The notes under the pieces were generated by a model. It was given only the letters and a program-made list of their open reading frames with translations. It did not search any database and was not told where the DNA came from. A stretch of DNA of 64,000 nt, from assembly GCF_020382885.2 (NCBI RefSeq), contig NC_058515.1, positions 6,865,223 through 6,929,222 of the forward strand, in the 5' to 3' direction. The position numbers were made by a program, and so were the translations under genes. This document shows positions 28,803-39,345 of this stretch, piece by piece. How positions within the stretch are numbered: position 1 is the stretch's first letter; every line of letters begins with the position of its first letter. The stretch is from Scatophagus argus (lineage: Eukaryota; Chordata; Actinopteri; Scatophagidae).

Positions 28803-31800
28803 TGTGTGTGTGCATGTGTCTATATGGCCTTCTCCATTTTCTTGTCGTCATTTTCATTTGCCTGGGCCGACTATTTTGTGACCCTTCCCTGTAACACACA
28901 GTGTAATTTAGTTGTTGTAAACCCTGCCATCAACCTGTCCTAATAACAGTGTTCATCTGGTACTAATCCCGCCTTGTTCATGTCACTCATACCTCCATAA
29001 CCACACAGGGAGCCTCCGGCTTGGACGGCAAGCCCGGAATTAGGGTGAGTGTCATGTGACCAAGAGGCTTCACCACCCAACTTCTGCCTACTTTTCTCCC
29101 TCTCACCCTCCATGCAGCCCCCCACCCTTTTTTTCCCTCAGATTCTTCACCACCATCAACCCATTTTATCATACCTCATTGGAAATGAAGTTGTGTAAGA
29201 TTTTGTTGGATGTTTACACTTTAGATAAGAGTTGAATGAAGCCACACTAAGATTAATTCTCAGGATAGCGACCATGCAGAAAGCTGTTACAGCAGGTATT
29301 TCCAGGCTCTCGCTTTGTCCCGTGTTGCATTAACTCAGTATTAACACACACTCATACATTAACTGTGTCAGCAGTGTTGTAAACGTCCTTTGTGGCCAAT
29401 GCACGTGTACTAGCAGCAGTCGTGTGTGCCGGTTGTAGATCAGTGCAGTTGGGAAATTTTGTTCAAATGTGGACGCCAGACATGATTTTTGCTTTTCATT
29501 GGTTGTTTCTTTGGAAAATCAGTTTTATTTTGAAGTACCTGCTATATTCCAATTATATGAGCTCACCGTGACAAAACTACTGTTTACAGGGCATGGACGG
29601 GCCTCCGGGTCCTGCCGGTCCAGCTGGGCCGAAGGGTGACAGAGTAAGATCAACATTTAAATTTTATTTATACCTCTCCAATGATACGGTACATTTTAAT
29701 TTGAGCTGAGACTCATTTTAAAGTGAATGTTCCATGTGACTACAACAGTAATTCATTTGTATTAGGGGGAGAGAGGAGCACAAGGAGAGCCAGGACCAAG
29801 GGGACCATATGGACTACCTGTAAGTATAATGAACATATTGACAGGCTAAAGTAACATTAAGTGATGTGAGCTTGTGCGTTTATACCCATGACCAGATTCA
29901 TGAATAGAGACTTAAAAACTACTGGACTAAGGAAACAAGTGAATAACACTGAACTCTCACTTGTTAGTATAATAAGGCTGATGAATGGTCTCGTAGTCTA
30001 TCTACACACTCTCCATGGGTGCTGGTGTGTTTTTAAACATCAGTGGTGGTACATTCCTGAAAGAGACACAGCAAACTGAAAACGTGCCATTTCATATCAG
30101 GTTACACTGAAAACTTAAACTCTGCAGTATCACAATTAACAAGCTGGCACATTTCCCACATATTACTGTGGCAGATGGAAGTAAGCACCCTCACCATGAG
30201 GTTGAATGTTGTCTCTAATAGTTTTTTGTGCTAGAAAGGGCAAAGGTGAACAAAAAGCCTTAACTGAAAGAGTTAATGTGAGCATTTGCAAAAGAGCATC
30301 TCGACAGCGATGACACAACTGATGTTCTTTATTTGCAGGGAGCTGCTGGAACACCTGGCTTGGATGTAAGTCTCTTAAACTTTGTGTGCTTGATTTTTTT
30401 CCCCCAACCGTACCTTATGTCAAAGTTCATGAAAATATATATATATAAAATATAACAGCAGTAAAAATTTCATTCAGGCTTCATTTTCTCTTGTTGCACA
30501 TCCTTCCACTTTCTCTTTCATTTATTTTTCTTTTCACCCTCTTTCAGCATTTTGCTTGTTTTTATTTTTTTTATTTTTTTTTTGGAGTCTCATAGGTTTT
30601 CTTCAGCTCTGTCAGCACTAATCTCTTGTCTTTGCACAGTAAAGAGTAATTAAGTTGAACTTTTACAGGGGTTACCAGGCTTAAGGGGAGAGAAAGGCGA
30701 CGTTGGTGAAAGAGGAGAAAAGGTAGATGTAGAGAGGATATTATGACTTGTCAACCCCTTAACAGTTACAGAGGACTGATGTCAATGGACAGAGACAGGA
30801 AATATACTGTAAAGGTACTCTGTGTAGCTACTTTTTATGCTAAGTTTACGTTTCTCCTAATTTCAAACTCATCAGATACTGCGTACAGTTATTGAAGGGA
30901 CAAGAGTGGTTGAAAGGAATTTCTGTTGAATTTTAACGTATGCCTCCTCATTTCTTAAGATATTCTTAACGTGAAGTCTCTTTGGGAGGTTTTCTACTTT
31001 CACAAGAGGTGAACTCATCAACCAGAATTAGAATAAGTGGATAACAACTCCATACAATGTAAACCTTTGCATAAATTATCATCCTCAATCCAGCTTTTGT
31101 TCTCCACTTTTCAATGATTTGTCATCTCATTTCTCAAAGTCACAAGTCGAATCTCATTCAGAAGCATCACAAAAGAGATTTCAATGTGTTAGACTGAACA
31201 AGTCCATTGACAACAGGCTCTTGAAATTCACATTTGTTTTGTTTCTGTTGTCTCCATGCATGAACGCAAACTTAAAACATATCACTTCCATGAGTTCTTG
31301 AGCCTGTTGACAGCGCCTCCTTGCTCGTGTATTCAGTAGTTCATATCTGTCAGTGCTTAATCTGTATGTTTCCACACTTGCTAACACCTCTAATATGTGT
31401 CTTAGATGTTTTTCTTGTCTTTGAGGAACTGTATCCCATTCCTTGGCACATAAAGATAAACATGCACTTCATTCGGCACGCTAACGTCTCTGTGAATCTA
31501 CTGACCATTTGAAGTTGAGCAACGCAGGATTATTCAATTTTTTAGAAATAAACAAGCACTGTAGCGCTTTTAATGATGAGTTGCATGCAGTATTGTAAAT
31601 ACATCTGCAAAATTCATGCCATTAAAAGTACAATTACATCTTAAAAACTGCATATTTCATCTCATGAAAGGTCAGAAAAGATTTTACGTTTGTGAACTTC
31701 AGTACAAGCAAGCGAGCTTCTGACATCATTGCAAGCTTTTTTTCATATCAACCTCAGATAACAATATGAAAAATTTCATCATATGATAAATTTGCAACTT

Positions 31801-34670
31801 TTCATTCAGTACTTTGCTATTCTCTAATGCATGCTTTGAATGACAGAAGACTAACCCAAATATGAAGGGATACAGTTTGAACGTTTTCATTGTGCAGTAG
31901 ATTCTAATTCTGTCCCTCTGGACGTTTTTTTCCCTGCTACTCTTTCTCATCCTTTGTGCCCTTTACACTACCGTTTTTGGCGAACAGCTCTGTTTTTTAC
32001 TACTTCCTTCTGTACTATTCCCCTTTTCGTCTTCCTCCCATCCTGAGGAATGTTTTTAGAACACCCAGTGCTGTCTGATATCCCCTCCTCTCTAACATTG
32101 ACCATGTCTCCTTCTCCTTTGTGGGCCACAGCCTCCCTATTTAATCACACCAATCCTAATAGCAGTGCTGTCCCAAATGTTCAAAAATGATGTTAACGTG
32201 AACAAATCGTTGTATCCACAGGGGGAGAAGGGAAAGAAGGGCAAAAAAGGGCCTAAGGGCGAGAAAGGAGAACAGGGTGCCCCTGGATTAGATGCTCCCT
32301 GCCCATTGGTATGTCCCAACTGTGAGCTGGAAATCGTCTTCCAGCCGTGTAGATCGGTCGTCCCGAACAAGGATGAGCGCCCTGTGGCTAAACAGATACC
32401 CAGCATCCAGCAGAGCAAAGCAACCTGAAACACAGAGTCTATCACTTACTCCTGGAACTCTGCTATTCGGACACCAAAACATGCCATTAAACGCTGAAAA
32501 ACATATCATTTCGGCTAGATCGTGGTATCAGCAAGCTCACAGGGCGGTTCCTCCCTCGTCCCCCACCCTTGAGTCTGTCGTAGCGGACGGATGCAGGGGT
32601 GCGAAGGGTCTGTCTACCTCTCTCCAAGTAACACTCCTAGGTCATCTTTGCAAACAGGGTTTCCGGGGATTTAAGGGTGAAAAGGGGGAACCAGGGCAGC
32701 CAGGTCTGGACGGGCTGGATGCCCCATGCCAATTGGTACAGTATTTCTCTTTTTCCTCCACCTCTTACCCATGCATGCCACTCACCTTCAGTCATTACTG
32801 AAAACAACGCATGCACGTCTTGAGAGCCTGACAATAATGAACAAGCCTTAGTTTAATCACCAACATAGATTTCACTAACTTCCTTACTGCAAGCAGCCTC
32901 TTCTAGATAATACATCATTACAGGTGAACTGTACAAAATAAGCCTATGATTACCAATATAACTGATATCCCTCTAACAGAATCCTGACATTCCCTTGATT
33001 AAAAGTGGAAACAAAGTTCTGCATAAATCCCGTTTCCTTCTAGCTGATTTCCAAATGAATCCTGTTACCTTTTAACACTAACACAGATTCCTTTACTGAT
33101 GCCATGCTACTGGCACATGGACCCCTCCTCTACTCTGTTAACTCCCCTTTTCCCCTTCCTGTATTTGTACCAATTGGGCCAGACCACGATACAAAGAGAA
33201 AACCAGCAGCTGGAACTGCTCCAGACCTATTCAAGAAGAGGAAATGAAGAATTTTTATTCATGCTTCTTATGATGCTTTCTGCTTCGGAAGAAGCGCTGT
33301 GGTTTGCATGAAGGTTTGAAAACGACAGGCAGACATGTTGGTGGTTAACGTGCAGAACTAGTTTTAAAAGGTCATAGTGATTATAAGCATATTGTGTGTA
33401 TTGGGTTTCAGTAGGTGATATCATAAAAATCATTCCATTAAATTACATCTGCATTCATTTACATGAACCAGCTGCAAAAATCTTAATATTTTATTTTTAA
33501 GATAAACTTCCTGATTTTGTTATAGTGTGCTGAAACACATATGTGGGGCAACTATAAATGAAATCAGAGACTAAACTGATGATGTGCATGAGCTTCTGTT
33601 TATTTTACTGTTTGTTACATGCATGACTGAGAACACACTCTTGCAGCTTCCAATAGATGTAATATTTCATTTGGATTCAATATAACGCTCCGAGGTGCAG
33701 AGGAACTTAATCTCACATCAGGTGCATTACGAAAGAAAATGTTTGTGCAAGTTGCACTCATAGATTTCCTTCACTAAACTTGACACTGTAACATCAAAAT
33801 CAATATTTGAACATGGATGCCTTTCACTAGACCGCAGCCCCACTGTTTAAATTCTGATGTCTTTCAATGTCCAAAAAGAAGTTTATAATCATCATGTGGA
33901 ACAAGAAACAGTATAATTCATGTGGTTAAGTGAAGCTTTCTGCTGGAAAAACTTTGCTTCTGGTTTGATGTAGTGATTGATTTTACTCAATTTGGCAGTT
34001 TGTCTGCATGTGTGAAATCCTTCTATGAAGTCACTATGATGTGGGCAGGATGGGAGATTTTGTCTCTACTGTCTTCCACATGTGATTTAGACTTATTACT
34101 GAGATGCTTTTTTTGTCATGAATATTTAAAATTCACATTTATGACATGTTTTTTGTGGCTGGAAATCCACTCATACACGTGTTGACAGTAAACCTCACAT
34201 TCCTGTTTCAGCCCTCATAATTTTTTCTTCCCTGCTGCTCTCCTCCAAACAGGGCCCAGATGGATTACCAATGCCTGGTTGCTGGCAGAAGGTAAGACAA
34301 GTAGTATGACAGACGTAAATAGTGCAACTATACATTTGTAGAGTGAACAAAAAATTAGGGCCATTTCAAAAATGCTTCAAAGCGACAGTAAAATGACTGT
34401 TTGTGTCCTTAATTTGCATCTGGGTTTGGAAAGGAGAATCGAAATTAAGTTTTAAGACAGCATTCAACTATTCTTTCCTGTCAAAAAGTGCTACTAATAT
34501 TTTGTTCCCTCCACGTCACTTCATTTTTATTTTCATGTGGGTTTTAGCTTCTCTCTGTGTGCATGTGTTTTCGGTCATAACCGTGTGAAACCAGCTCAAG
34601 TGATGAAACAATGTGAAAACCTGTCCACCTTCATGTCATTCTTTCTCCTGTGTTTTTTTTCTTGCAGTGA
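5880..34670 (+). CDS. col25a1: collagen type XXV alpha-1 chain, 3' part (5' exons outside window)
   Basis: Membrane-anchored collagen with interrupted helices (MACIT class), the precursor of the brain amyloid component CLAC; in vertebrates it is needed for motor innervation of muscle. Exons, all phase 0 and nearly all starting with a Gly codon: 5880-5906, 7385-7429, 9448-9492, 10069-10095, 12655-12699, 17121-17153, 17995-18030, 19933-19977, 21527-21589, 22817-22885, 23641-23685, 23981-24025, 24281-24358, 24873-24896, 25860-25904, 26082-26126, 26775-26855, 26970-27032, 27183-27233, 28065-28091, 28545-28625, 29009-29044, 29590-29643, 29766-29819, 30339-30365, 30669-30722, 32222-32308, 32658-32735, 34253-34291, stop 34668-34670. 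Gly-X-Y repeats run through COL2 and COL3, split by the non-collagenous NC3 segment [16 protein letters not shown]. The C-terminus [19 protein letters not shown] is the COL25A1 signature, distinct from COL13A1 and COL23A1. Synteny with ETNPPL/OSTC/RPL34 agrees. The window encodes 454 residues if exon 32222-32308 is skipped. Confidence 0.95.
7430..9447 (+). other. col25a1 intron holding the longest ORF of the window
   Basis: This 2-kb intron contains an open frame of 218 codons (7493-8149) without recognisable domain, signal or repeat. Nothing else stands out. I do not call it a gene; see findings. Confidence 0.6.
10096..12654 (+). other. col25a1 intron with interspersed repeat
   Basis: The 2.6-kb intron has T tracts at 10211-10236 and a half-kilobase teleost repeat at about 11708-12225. 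No coding exon was seen. Confidence 0.6.
11708..12225 (+). repeat. degenerate teleost interspersed repeat (gctagc/catggcaatcc type)
   Basis: It contains the recognisable blocks catgctagcat, gaatgtctgtacc, catggcaatccatc and gacattgccatcca, ending in agcgtgactaaa. These are diagnostic of a very abundant fish repeat whose consensus ends in gctagcgtggctaaaa. An opposite-orientation relative is at about 61277-61470. The class is uncertain. Confidence 0.6.
12700..17120 (+). other. col25a1 4.4-kb intron
   Basis: This is the largest intron fully inside the window. No exon, RNA gene or clear repeat was recognised. The ORFs at 14300-14611 and 16384-16848 lack any family signature. Confidence 0.55.
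17121..17153 (+). CDS. col25a1: col25a1 exon with helix interruption GSSAAGIK
   Basis: The 33-nt exon encodes [11 protein letters not shown]. The Gly-X-Y register breaks at SSAAG. As recalled, human COL25A1 has [11 protein letters not shown] here, so the interruption is ancestral and not an error. It is flanked by a 4.4-kb intron upstream and an 841-bp intron downstream. Confidence 0.93.
18031..21526 (+). other. col25a1 introns around exon 19933-19977
   Basis: Two introns of 1.9 and 1.5 kb flank the 45-nt exon [16 protein letters not shown] see no further feature beyond short T-rich tracts. Confidence 0.55.
22817..22885 (+). CDS. col25a1: col25a1 exon with GKG register slip
   Basis: The 69-nt exon encodes 23 residues that include [12 protein letters not shown], where one X-Y residue is missing between two glycines. 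The human chain, as recalled, has GPPGRGERG at this place, so the one-residue deletion in the repeat is conserved. The donor is gtcagt. Confidence 0.93.
23845..23923 (+). repeat. (AAT)n microsatellite, about 26 units
   Basis: A near-perfect AAT triplet run of about 79 bp ends in a few AAC units. It lies in the 295-bp intron before exon 23981-24025 and stops less than 60 bp from the 3' splice site. Confidence 0.95.
24156..24170 (+). promoter_or_regulatory. CTCF-type motif in col25a1 intron
   Basis: CCACCAGGGGGCAGC matches all 15 positions of the CTCF core consensus CCASYAGRKGGCRSY on the + strand. Binding is inferred from the motif only. Confidence 0.55.
24281..24358 (+). CDS. col25a1: col25a1 exon: end of COL2 and NC3 linker
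   Basis: The 78-nt exon starts with [10 protein letters not shown] and then leaves the collagen repeat with [16 protein letters not shown], the NC3 segment. The heptad-like spacing of hydrophobics (I, I, Y, I, A, L) suits a short trimerising coil. This peptide is the best single identifier of the gene as col25a1. The exon lies 110 bp downstream of a full-consensus CTCF-type motif. Confidence 0.96.
24873..24896 (+). CDS. col25a1: col25a1 24-nt micro-exon completing NC3
   Basis: The 24-nt exon KITTITVT has an acceptor at 24871-24872 and the donor gtaatt. It matches the human segment RITTLTVT (from memory) and precedes GPPGPPGP, the first triplets of COL3. It sits alone between introns of 0.5 and 1.0 kb. 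Confidence 0.9.
24897..25859 (+). other. col25a1 intron, nothing recognised
   Basis: The intron lies between the NC3 micro-exon and the first COL3 exon. It is AT-rich, with no repeat or coding signal recognised. Confidence 0.5.
26431..26457 (+). repeat. poly(T) tract next to LINE fragment
   Basis: About two dozen T residues are followed directly by 'aggatagctgc' and, 35 bp on, by a reverse-transcriptase-like reading frame. Confidence 0.8.
26492..26690 (+). mobile_element. degenerate LINE reverse-transcriptase fragment
   Basis: The frame from 26492 reads [15 protein letters not shown] and then NWTREVSS before a stop. Past the stop, residues such as [10 protein letters not shown] and VPSKVL follow. 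The YKYLGI block and the following spacing match the thumb/C-terminal part of non-LTR reverse transcriptases. It is truncated and stop-broken, inside the intron upstream of exon 26775-26855. The clade was not determined. Confidence 0.5.
27183..27233 (+). CDS. col25a1: col25a1 exon starting with non-Gly ISG
   Basis: The 51-nt exon encodes [17 protein letters not shown]. Joined to the upstream GPS it makes the interruption GPSISGPP; human has GPSIIGPP as recalled. Apart from the NC3 micro-exon it is the only coding collagen exon here that does not start with a Gly codon. Confidence 0.93.
28757..28813 (+). repeat. (GT)n microsatellite
   Basis: A nearly pure GT run with two TCTG interruptions lies in the intron after exon 28545-28625. 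Confidence 0.95.
30723..32221 (+). other. col25a1 intron before alternative exons
   Basis: The 1.5-kb intron becomes strongly pyrimidine-rich over its last 300 bp (31910-32130: many ctcc/cttc runs). That could hold splice-regulator sites for the two alternative exons that follow. No coding signal was seen. Confidence 0.5.
32222..32308 (+). CDS. col25a1: col25a1 alternative penultimate exon a (DAPCPL)
   Basis: The 87-nt phase-0 exon encodes a very Lys-rich helix ([19 protein letters not shown]) followed by [10 protein letters not shown]. The acceptor is cacag and the donor gtatgt. It ends with an NC4-type cysteine segment parallel to that of the next exon. Either exon alone joins in frame to [13 protein letters not shown], and using both would bury one Cys segment inside the helix. 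I infer alternative, probably mutually exclusive, use. Confidence 0.85.
32658..32735 (+). CDS. col25a1: col25a1 alternative penultimate exon b (GLDAPCQL)
   Basis: The 78-nt phase-0 exon encodes [16 protein letters not shown] then [10 protein letters not shown]. The acceptor is caaacag and the donor gtacag. It corresponds to the C-terminus of the main human isoform as recalled. It lies 349 bp after exon a. Confidence 0.92.
32736..34252 (+). other. col25a1 intron before the last coding exon
   Basis: The 1.5-kb intron contains no recognised exon or repeat. A sequence gtaccaattgggccag near 33167-33182 resembles the exon b end joined to the next exon, but it lacks splice sites and Gly-X-Y coding. 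Confidence 0.5.
34253..34291 (+). CDS. col25a1: col25a1 last fully coding exon, NC4 tail
   Basis: The 39-nt exon [13 protein letters not shown] carries the second NC4 cysteine in GCW, a motif shared by MACIT collagens XIII, XXIII and XXV. The donor is gtaaga. The stop codon TGA is the first triplet of the next exon (34668-34670). Confidence 0.95.
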
Positions 34671-35516
34671 TCACTCTAACCCCGAAACGCATGGAGTTTG
34701 TAAATAATGCTTCTTTTATGGTATTTATAGTTTTTTTAATGGATTAAAAGAAAAAAAAAGTCTAAAGGAAAAGAAGTCTATGTGTACGATGATATAAAAC
34801 GAGATAACCGTTCCCGAGTTTTACGCCCTAAGCTGCTTCTACTCACATCACCGCGTGTGGGGAAAAAAATAGTGTGTGTTTCCTGCTCTCTCACATCCAC
34901 ATCGTGGTGGAGTTCAGATCCTTGGCTGGTGGCAGAACTTGCTTCTGTAGTCCTTGCATGGCTCAGACTGGAGCGTCACGGCCTGGCCCAGATTCACCAG
35001 GGGAGGGCGAAAAGGAGGAGGAGGAGGAGGAAGTTGGAGGAGGAGGGGGGGATCTGGACTGGCTCTCTAACACCAAACGCTAGGTGTTTTGTGTTGTTTT
35101 GTCTCAACCAGCTCACCACCGATTCATGCAGCACCATTTTCTAAAAGACTAAAAAGAAAAAAAGACTGTGCCAAACAGAACATTGCACCCCTGACCCTGC
35201 AATAGCATGAGTAGTATATTCAAACTATATTTATATGTATTGTACATACATGTCACTGTTTTGTGGTTGCGTGATGGCTTCTGCAGAAAAGAAAAACAAC
35301 ACTAACATACAAAAATGACACCCCCAAAGCTCTGAATTAGTAATTTTTTATTTTATTTTATTTTTTGCTTTCCTTTAATCTTCCCAAGGGAGTCACACCA
35401 TGGCTGGTAGCCTGAAAATCCCCAGAAAGTAAAAGAATATTGTTGCTTTATTGTGGTGATGCCTGCGAGAGAGTATGATATCAGCAGGTTTTCACTGTTG
35501 CACTCACATGGCTCGA

Positions 35517-35551
35517 CGTCATCATCATCATCGTCGTCGTCGTCGTCGTCG
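35517..35551 (+). repeat. (CAT)n(CGT)n compound triplet repeat in col25a1 3' UTR
   Basis: CAT units switch to CGT units, together about 11 to 12 triplets. Nothing suggests that it is translated in the gene's sense. Confidence 0.9.
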
Positions 35552-37434
35552 GTGTGGCTGCTCCCAACAGACACGTCTGCGGACAGGAAGGGATGGGGTT
35601 GGGTGGGTAGGGGGGGGTCTTGGCAGGCTCGCTGCACTGACTGGAAAATAAATCAGGCTCACTTGGACACTTGGAGGACAGGCCTGCTCGGGGGCCCCCC
35701 CTCCCCTCTGAACAGCACGGGAATGGGTTCTGCAGGAGAGTCACCAAGAGTCTCATCGATCTCCATGGAGATCAGCTGGAGCATCTGCCTCTAAGTGACA
35801 AGGCAGCGCTTCAAGGTCTACTGAGAGCGTTAACAGAATGCAATCACGTTTTATTATTTAGTTTTTGCTCTCATTCTTTAACATTGTTTGTATTTTGTGT
35901 ATAATAGCCTTTGGTGCCTCAAGCTTTTATTCATTCCTTTATCTGAAATGTACATGTTTATATCATTATTTTTGAATTATGAGGATTGGTGTTTGTCTCA
36001 GAAGGGTGTGTGCTTTGTTCTGTTCAAAAAAAAAAAAAAAACATTGTGAGAGCATTGAAAAGACACACATTGAGCACTGTTTTTTCCTCTAAATTGTTTC
36101 TACAGGATGTTGAAATAGCATGTTGGTCATAGCTTCACCAGAGCTTACAGTAAGACTGCATCCATTTTGACTGTACAGCCTCTGATTGTACCCACAGTTT
36201 ATGAAGGAGCTCATCCTGCATTGTTGCAAAAATGCTACTCGTTCATTCTGGACCTGTTTTGTGGGATTTTAATTGTAGAGTTCACTGCATGTGGACAGTT
36301 TATCACTTTTGGATTTCTTAAGTATTGATAATAAGCTTTGATTTGAGCAAGTGTGTCAGCTTCATTTCAGGGTTGGGATTCAGATTTAGCTGAACGTACA
36401 GTCGCTACAGTCTAATGCAACAATCTCAGTTGCATCACACTGCTCTTTTACACTTCATGTATTGTCTTAAGAATATGGAAAACAGGCATTACAATGCAAG
36501 AAAAGCTAAATTTGACTGACACAGTCAACTGGTAAACTTCCATTAATGCACCACAGTTTAAGTGGCGGCCAGTTATGTCACATTCCATATCAAATGGAGC
36601 AAAAAAACAAAAAAATTAAAAAAGTGGAGCCACCGTAGTTCATTCATCTTTTTTTGTTTCTCATATTCAGACTGCCTTCTAACATAGTAGGTGCTATGCA
36701 AGGTGACACTTCTTTTCTTCAGTGTTAGAAATATGCATGAATGATTTACTGTAAGGGCCGACGTGAAAAAAAACCAACATTTTGTTGTGATGTAGCAGCA
36801 ACCACGGGTGGACAGAAAAAAGGATCAGTTTGGTTTCTGTTCGATTCACAGTTCATCTCATCGTTCTGAAGAATGGATGCACATCTGTATAGAATATCAT
36901 GGTGCTACCTGATAGTAGGTCAACATCAGCTTAGTTGATGCACTCTACCAGTGGCAAGAACTACACAACAGGTTTCTTTATTGTTGTTGGGGTTTTTATG
37001 TGTGTAACATTTTAAAGTTTTTCTTGTGCATATATTTGTGTATTTGTCTCAGTATTTTAAGTGGTACGTTATTTATTTTTCTATGATTTCTTAAATGAAG
37101 GCATTTTGGTTCTAAAGAGCATTCCTCGCGTTTCCTCTGCGTCTCTGCTGACATTATGAAGAGTTTTGGATCGTGCGGAGGCATCACCGAACAGTTATGC
37201 AAACGGAGCAGTGTGAGGGGTGGGGTGGGGCGTTGGGGTGGTGGTGGGTCATTTACAAATTACAGACCAGCGCGTATTCACTGTGCATTTAATTCAGCTT
37301 GTAGGCCTTACAGTGGAATACATTTGCTTTTATTTAATTTTGCGCGTCGAAAAGATTACTGATGGCCTGAATGTCGGTCAGGATCAGCCAATGCAACTGC
37401 ATAAAAATTAAATATCACAGCTGTTTCTCACGCG

Positions 37435-37436
37435 TT

Positions 37437-37491
<55 letters not shown>
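37435..37491 (+). repeat. (CT)n tract in col25a1 3' UTR
   Basis: About 55 bp of nearly pure CT with one extra T lies about 1.2 kb before the inferred poly(A) site. Confidence 0.95.
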
Positions 37492-38638
37492 TTACATTGA
37501 ATGTAGTTTGATATATGTATAGTGGATTATTAATGTACTGTTACAATGTGTGCTCATTTGACAAGAAGTGCAATTTATACTTTGGTTAATGTGCGTAGCA
37601 TCAAATGCAGCTGTAACATCACATCAGTGTGATTTCTGGAGCTCCATTTGCTCAGTCATGCTACCCTGTATACCACTACCTGCGAAGAAAATGCTTATTT
37701 ACCACAAGACAACAGAACACAAGTAAACATGGACCTTTCATTAAATATCCATTTTTGATTAGTTGAAATATTTCCTCAAATACTGTCCTTTCACTCACGT
37801 TTTAACATGTTATTTCCATGACTTCATATTCACTACATTTTTTGCCTTGAGTTGTTTTTTAATGTTGTATTTTGATTTCCAGCCTTCGTTACAGTATTTG
37901 CTCTCACAATTTGCTGTATCTTTAGCATGTGCAGCTAATTTTTTTAATAGATTTTTTTATTATTATTACTATTTGATTGATTCTTTTTGTTTGATCGATT
38001 GTTGTGTTTCCTTGTTAAAGTGTATGATTTTTTTGTTTATTCTGCTTTCTTAGCAGAAGTGCCAAAACATTTCAAACATTTATTTCCATCTCAATATTAT
38101 CAGAGCTTGTGAGGAGCTCAAAAAAGGCTTACTGATAGGCCACATCTGTGCATTTGTCATTGTTGCAGAAATGCTCTGAGTCAAGTTTTCCTCTCAGTAG
38201 TACAGTCTACTACACCCACAAGCCACACTTCACTTGTCAAAACCTCAAAGATTAAACGTGCTGGTGTAGCATAACTGACAAAGTCCTATTCTAAAAGACA
38301 CTGGTCTCTTATCAGCACCTGGAAACTCATACACATCTATGCCCTCCAAATGCACCACAGCCTTACTGAAATAATTATATTGCCACATACGCTCCTGATT
38401 AAAAGCACCTTTGGTGTACAGGATCAAAAATTCAAAGCAGAATCCACTTTTTTGTTTTTTGTTTTTTAGTTAAAACTTTTTTTTTGGTTGTGGTATATGC
38501 TCAGTTTGTGTTCTGTATTTGTATTACAGTACTCTTGGTTTTTTTTACCCACTTAATTGATATTTCTTTAAAGACCCTTGTGCTCACACATTACTATATT
38601 TCAAGGTGACATTTCATATGACTGTACTGTTGGAGCCA

Positions 38639-38644
38639 AATAAA
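38639..38644 (+). terminator. col25a1: poly(A) signal, likely distal end of col25a1
   Basis: The signal is AATAAA, followed about 20 nt later by an A-rich spot and then a G/T-rich stretch (gagtgttgcctttattgg), the usual downstream element. It lies about 700 bp before the etnppl TATA box. Confidence 0.6.
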
Positions 38645-38669
38645 CACAGTCTTTCAAATACCTTAAAAA

Positions 38670-39345
38670 GGAGTGTTGCCTTTATTGGTCATCCCCAACA
38701 TCCCATTTAGTGTCTTACATCACTGAAGATTGTGTTCTCTGTCAGAACGTATGCAACGAACAACCTGAAAAAAGTTCTGCAGTCAAAATGTTGTCTGAAA
38801 TGTATAAATGATCAGAACTAAAAGTATCAAAAGTAAACCTATCATGCATTTTAATTGTTTTCTTTACTGAGGTAATTTTTGATGTCCAACAATGCATATT
38901 TTTTATTGATTAATAATATTTTGTCATATCATCCAGTTGCTGTGGTCGAACGTAGAGTAGAAGCAGGCAGAAATACGTTGAGTACAGCTGACTCAACTCC
39001 CCCCCAAAAAAAACTTTGAATCGAAAATTTTCATGAGCTAAGAATTTTTTTTCACGTAATCCAATGGGGTTTCGATTATTCGTTGTAATAAATATTTGTC
39101 GGACCAAAGCTAATCAAAAATCTGCCTGCATTTAAAGAATAGCCTTCACTGTAGAAGGCAAACTAATTCCAGACGACGTCCTGTTCAGCCGGCAGACACT
39201 GAATACCTGCTTTACGTCACTGTCCTCGAGACGTATCTGTGATCTGCTGTGACGTTCCGGCTAGGTGGCAGCACGAGAGGGCTGCGCGAGGCGCGCCTGC
39301 CCTTGTGCGTGGAGGTCTATATGTGTATGCGCGCGCACGCGTGTG
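38670..39345 (+). promoter_or_regulatory. col25a1-etnppl spacer with etnppl upstream promoter
   Basis: This is the whole intergenic region between the two + strand genes. Its right 170 bp are GC- and CpG-richer than the surroundings. They contain TTACGTCA (39212-39219, a CRE-like half site) and a near-consensus CTCF motif (39258-39272), then an alternating purine-pyrimidine run into the TATA box. Confidence 0.5.
39258..39272 (+). promoter_or_regulatory. CTCF-like motif upstream of etnppl
   Basis: CGGCTAGGTGGCAGC fits 13 of 15 positions of CCASYAGRKGGCRSY on the + strand. It lies about 75 bp upstream of the TATA box. Confidence 0.35.

Larger units (their letters stand above)
34671..38665 (+). 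other. col25a1: col25a1 3' UTR (inferred)
   Basis: The last exon begins with the stop codon. No other gene signal appears until the poly(A) signal at 38639-38644, so I take the whole 4-kb stretch as 3' UTR. It holds a GGA-rich stretch (35008-35050), a T/A-rich stretch near 35345-35367, a CAT/CGT triplet tract (35517-35551) and a CT tract (37435-37491). An earlier AATAAA at 35647-35652 could give a shorter form. Confidence 0.6.

Noticed and set aside
33167..33311. Sequence like the DAPCQL/GPDG junction, possible third alternative exon or processed copy
   Set aside because: The similarity covers only about 14 bases, and there are no splice sites and no continued Gly-X-Y coding.
35453..35794. 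ORFs with poly(Ser) or poly(Asp) through the CAT/CGT repeat
   Set aside because: They are artefacts of the triplet repeat in the col25a1 3' UTR; no start context or homology supports translation.
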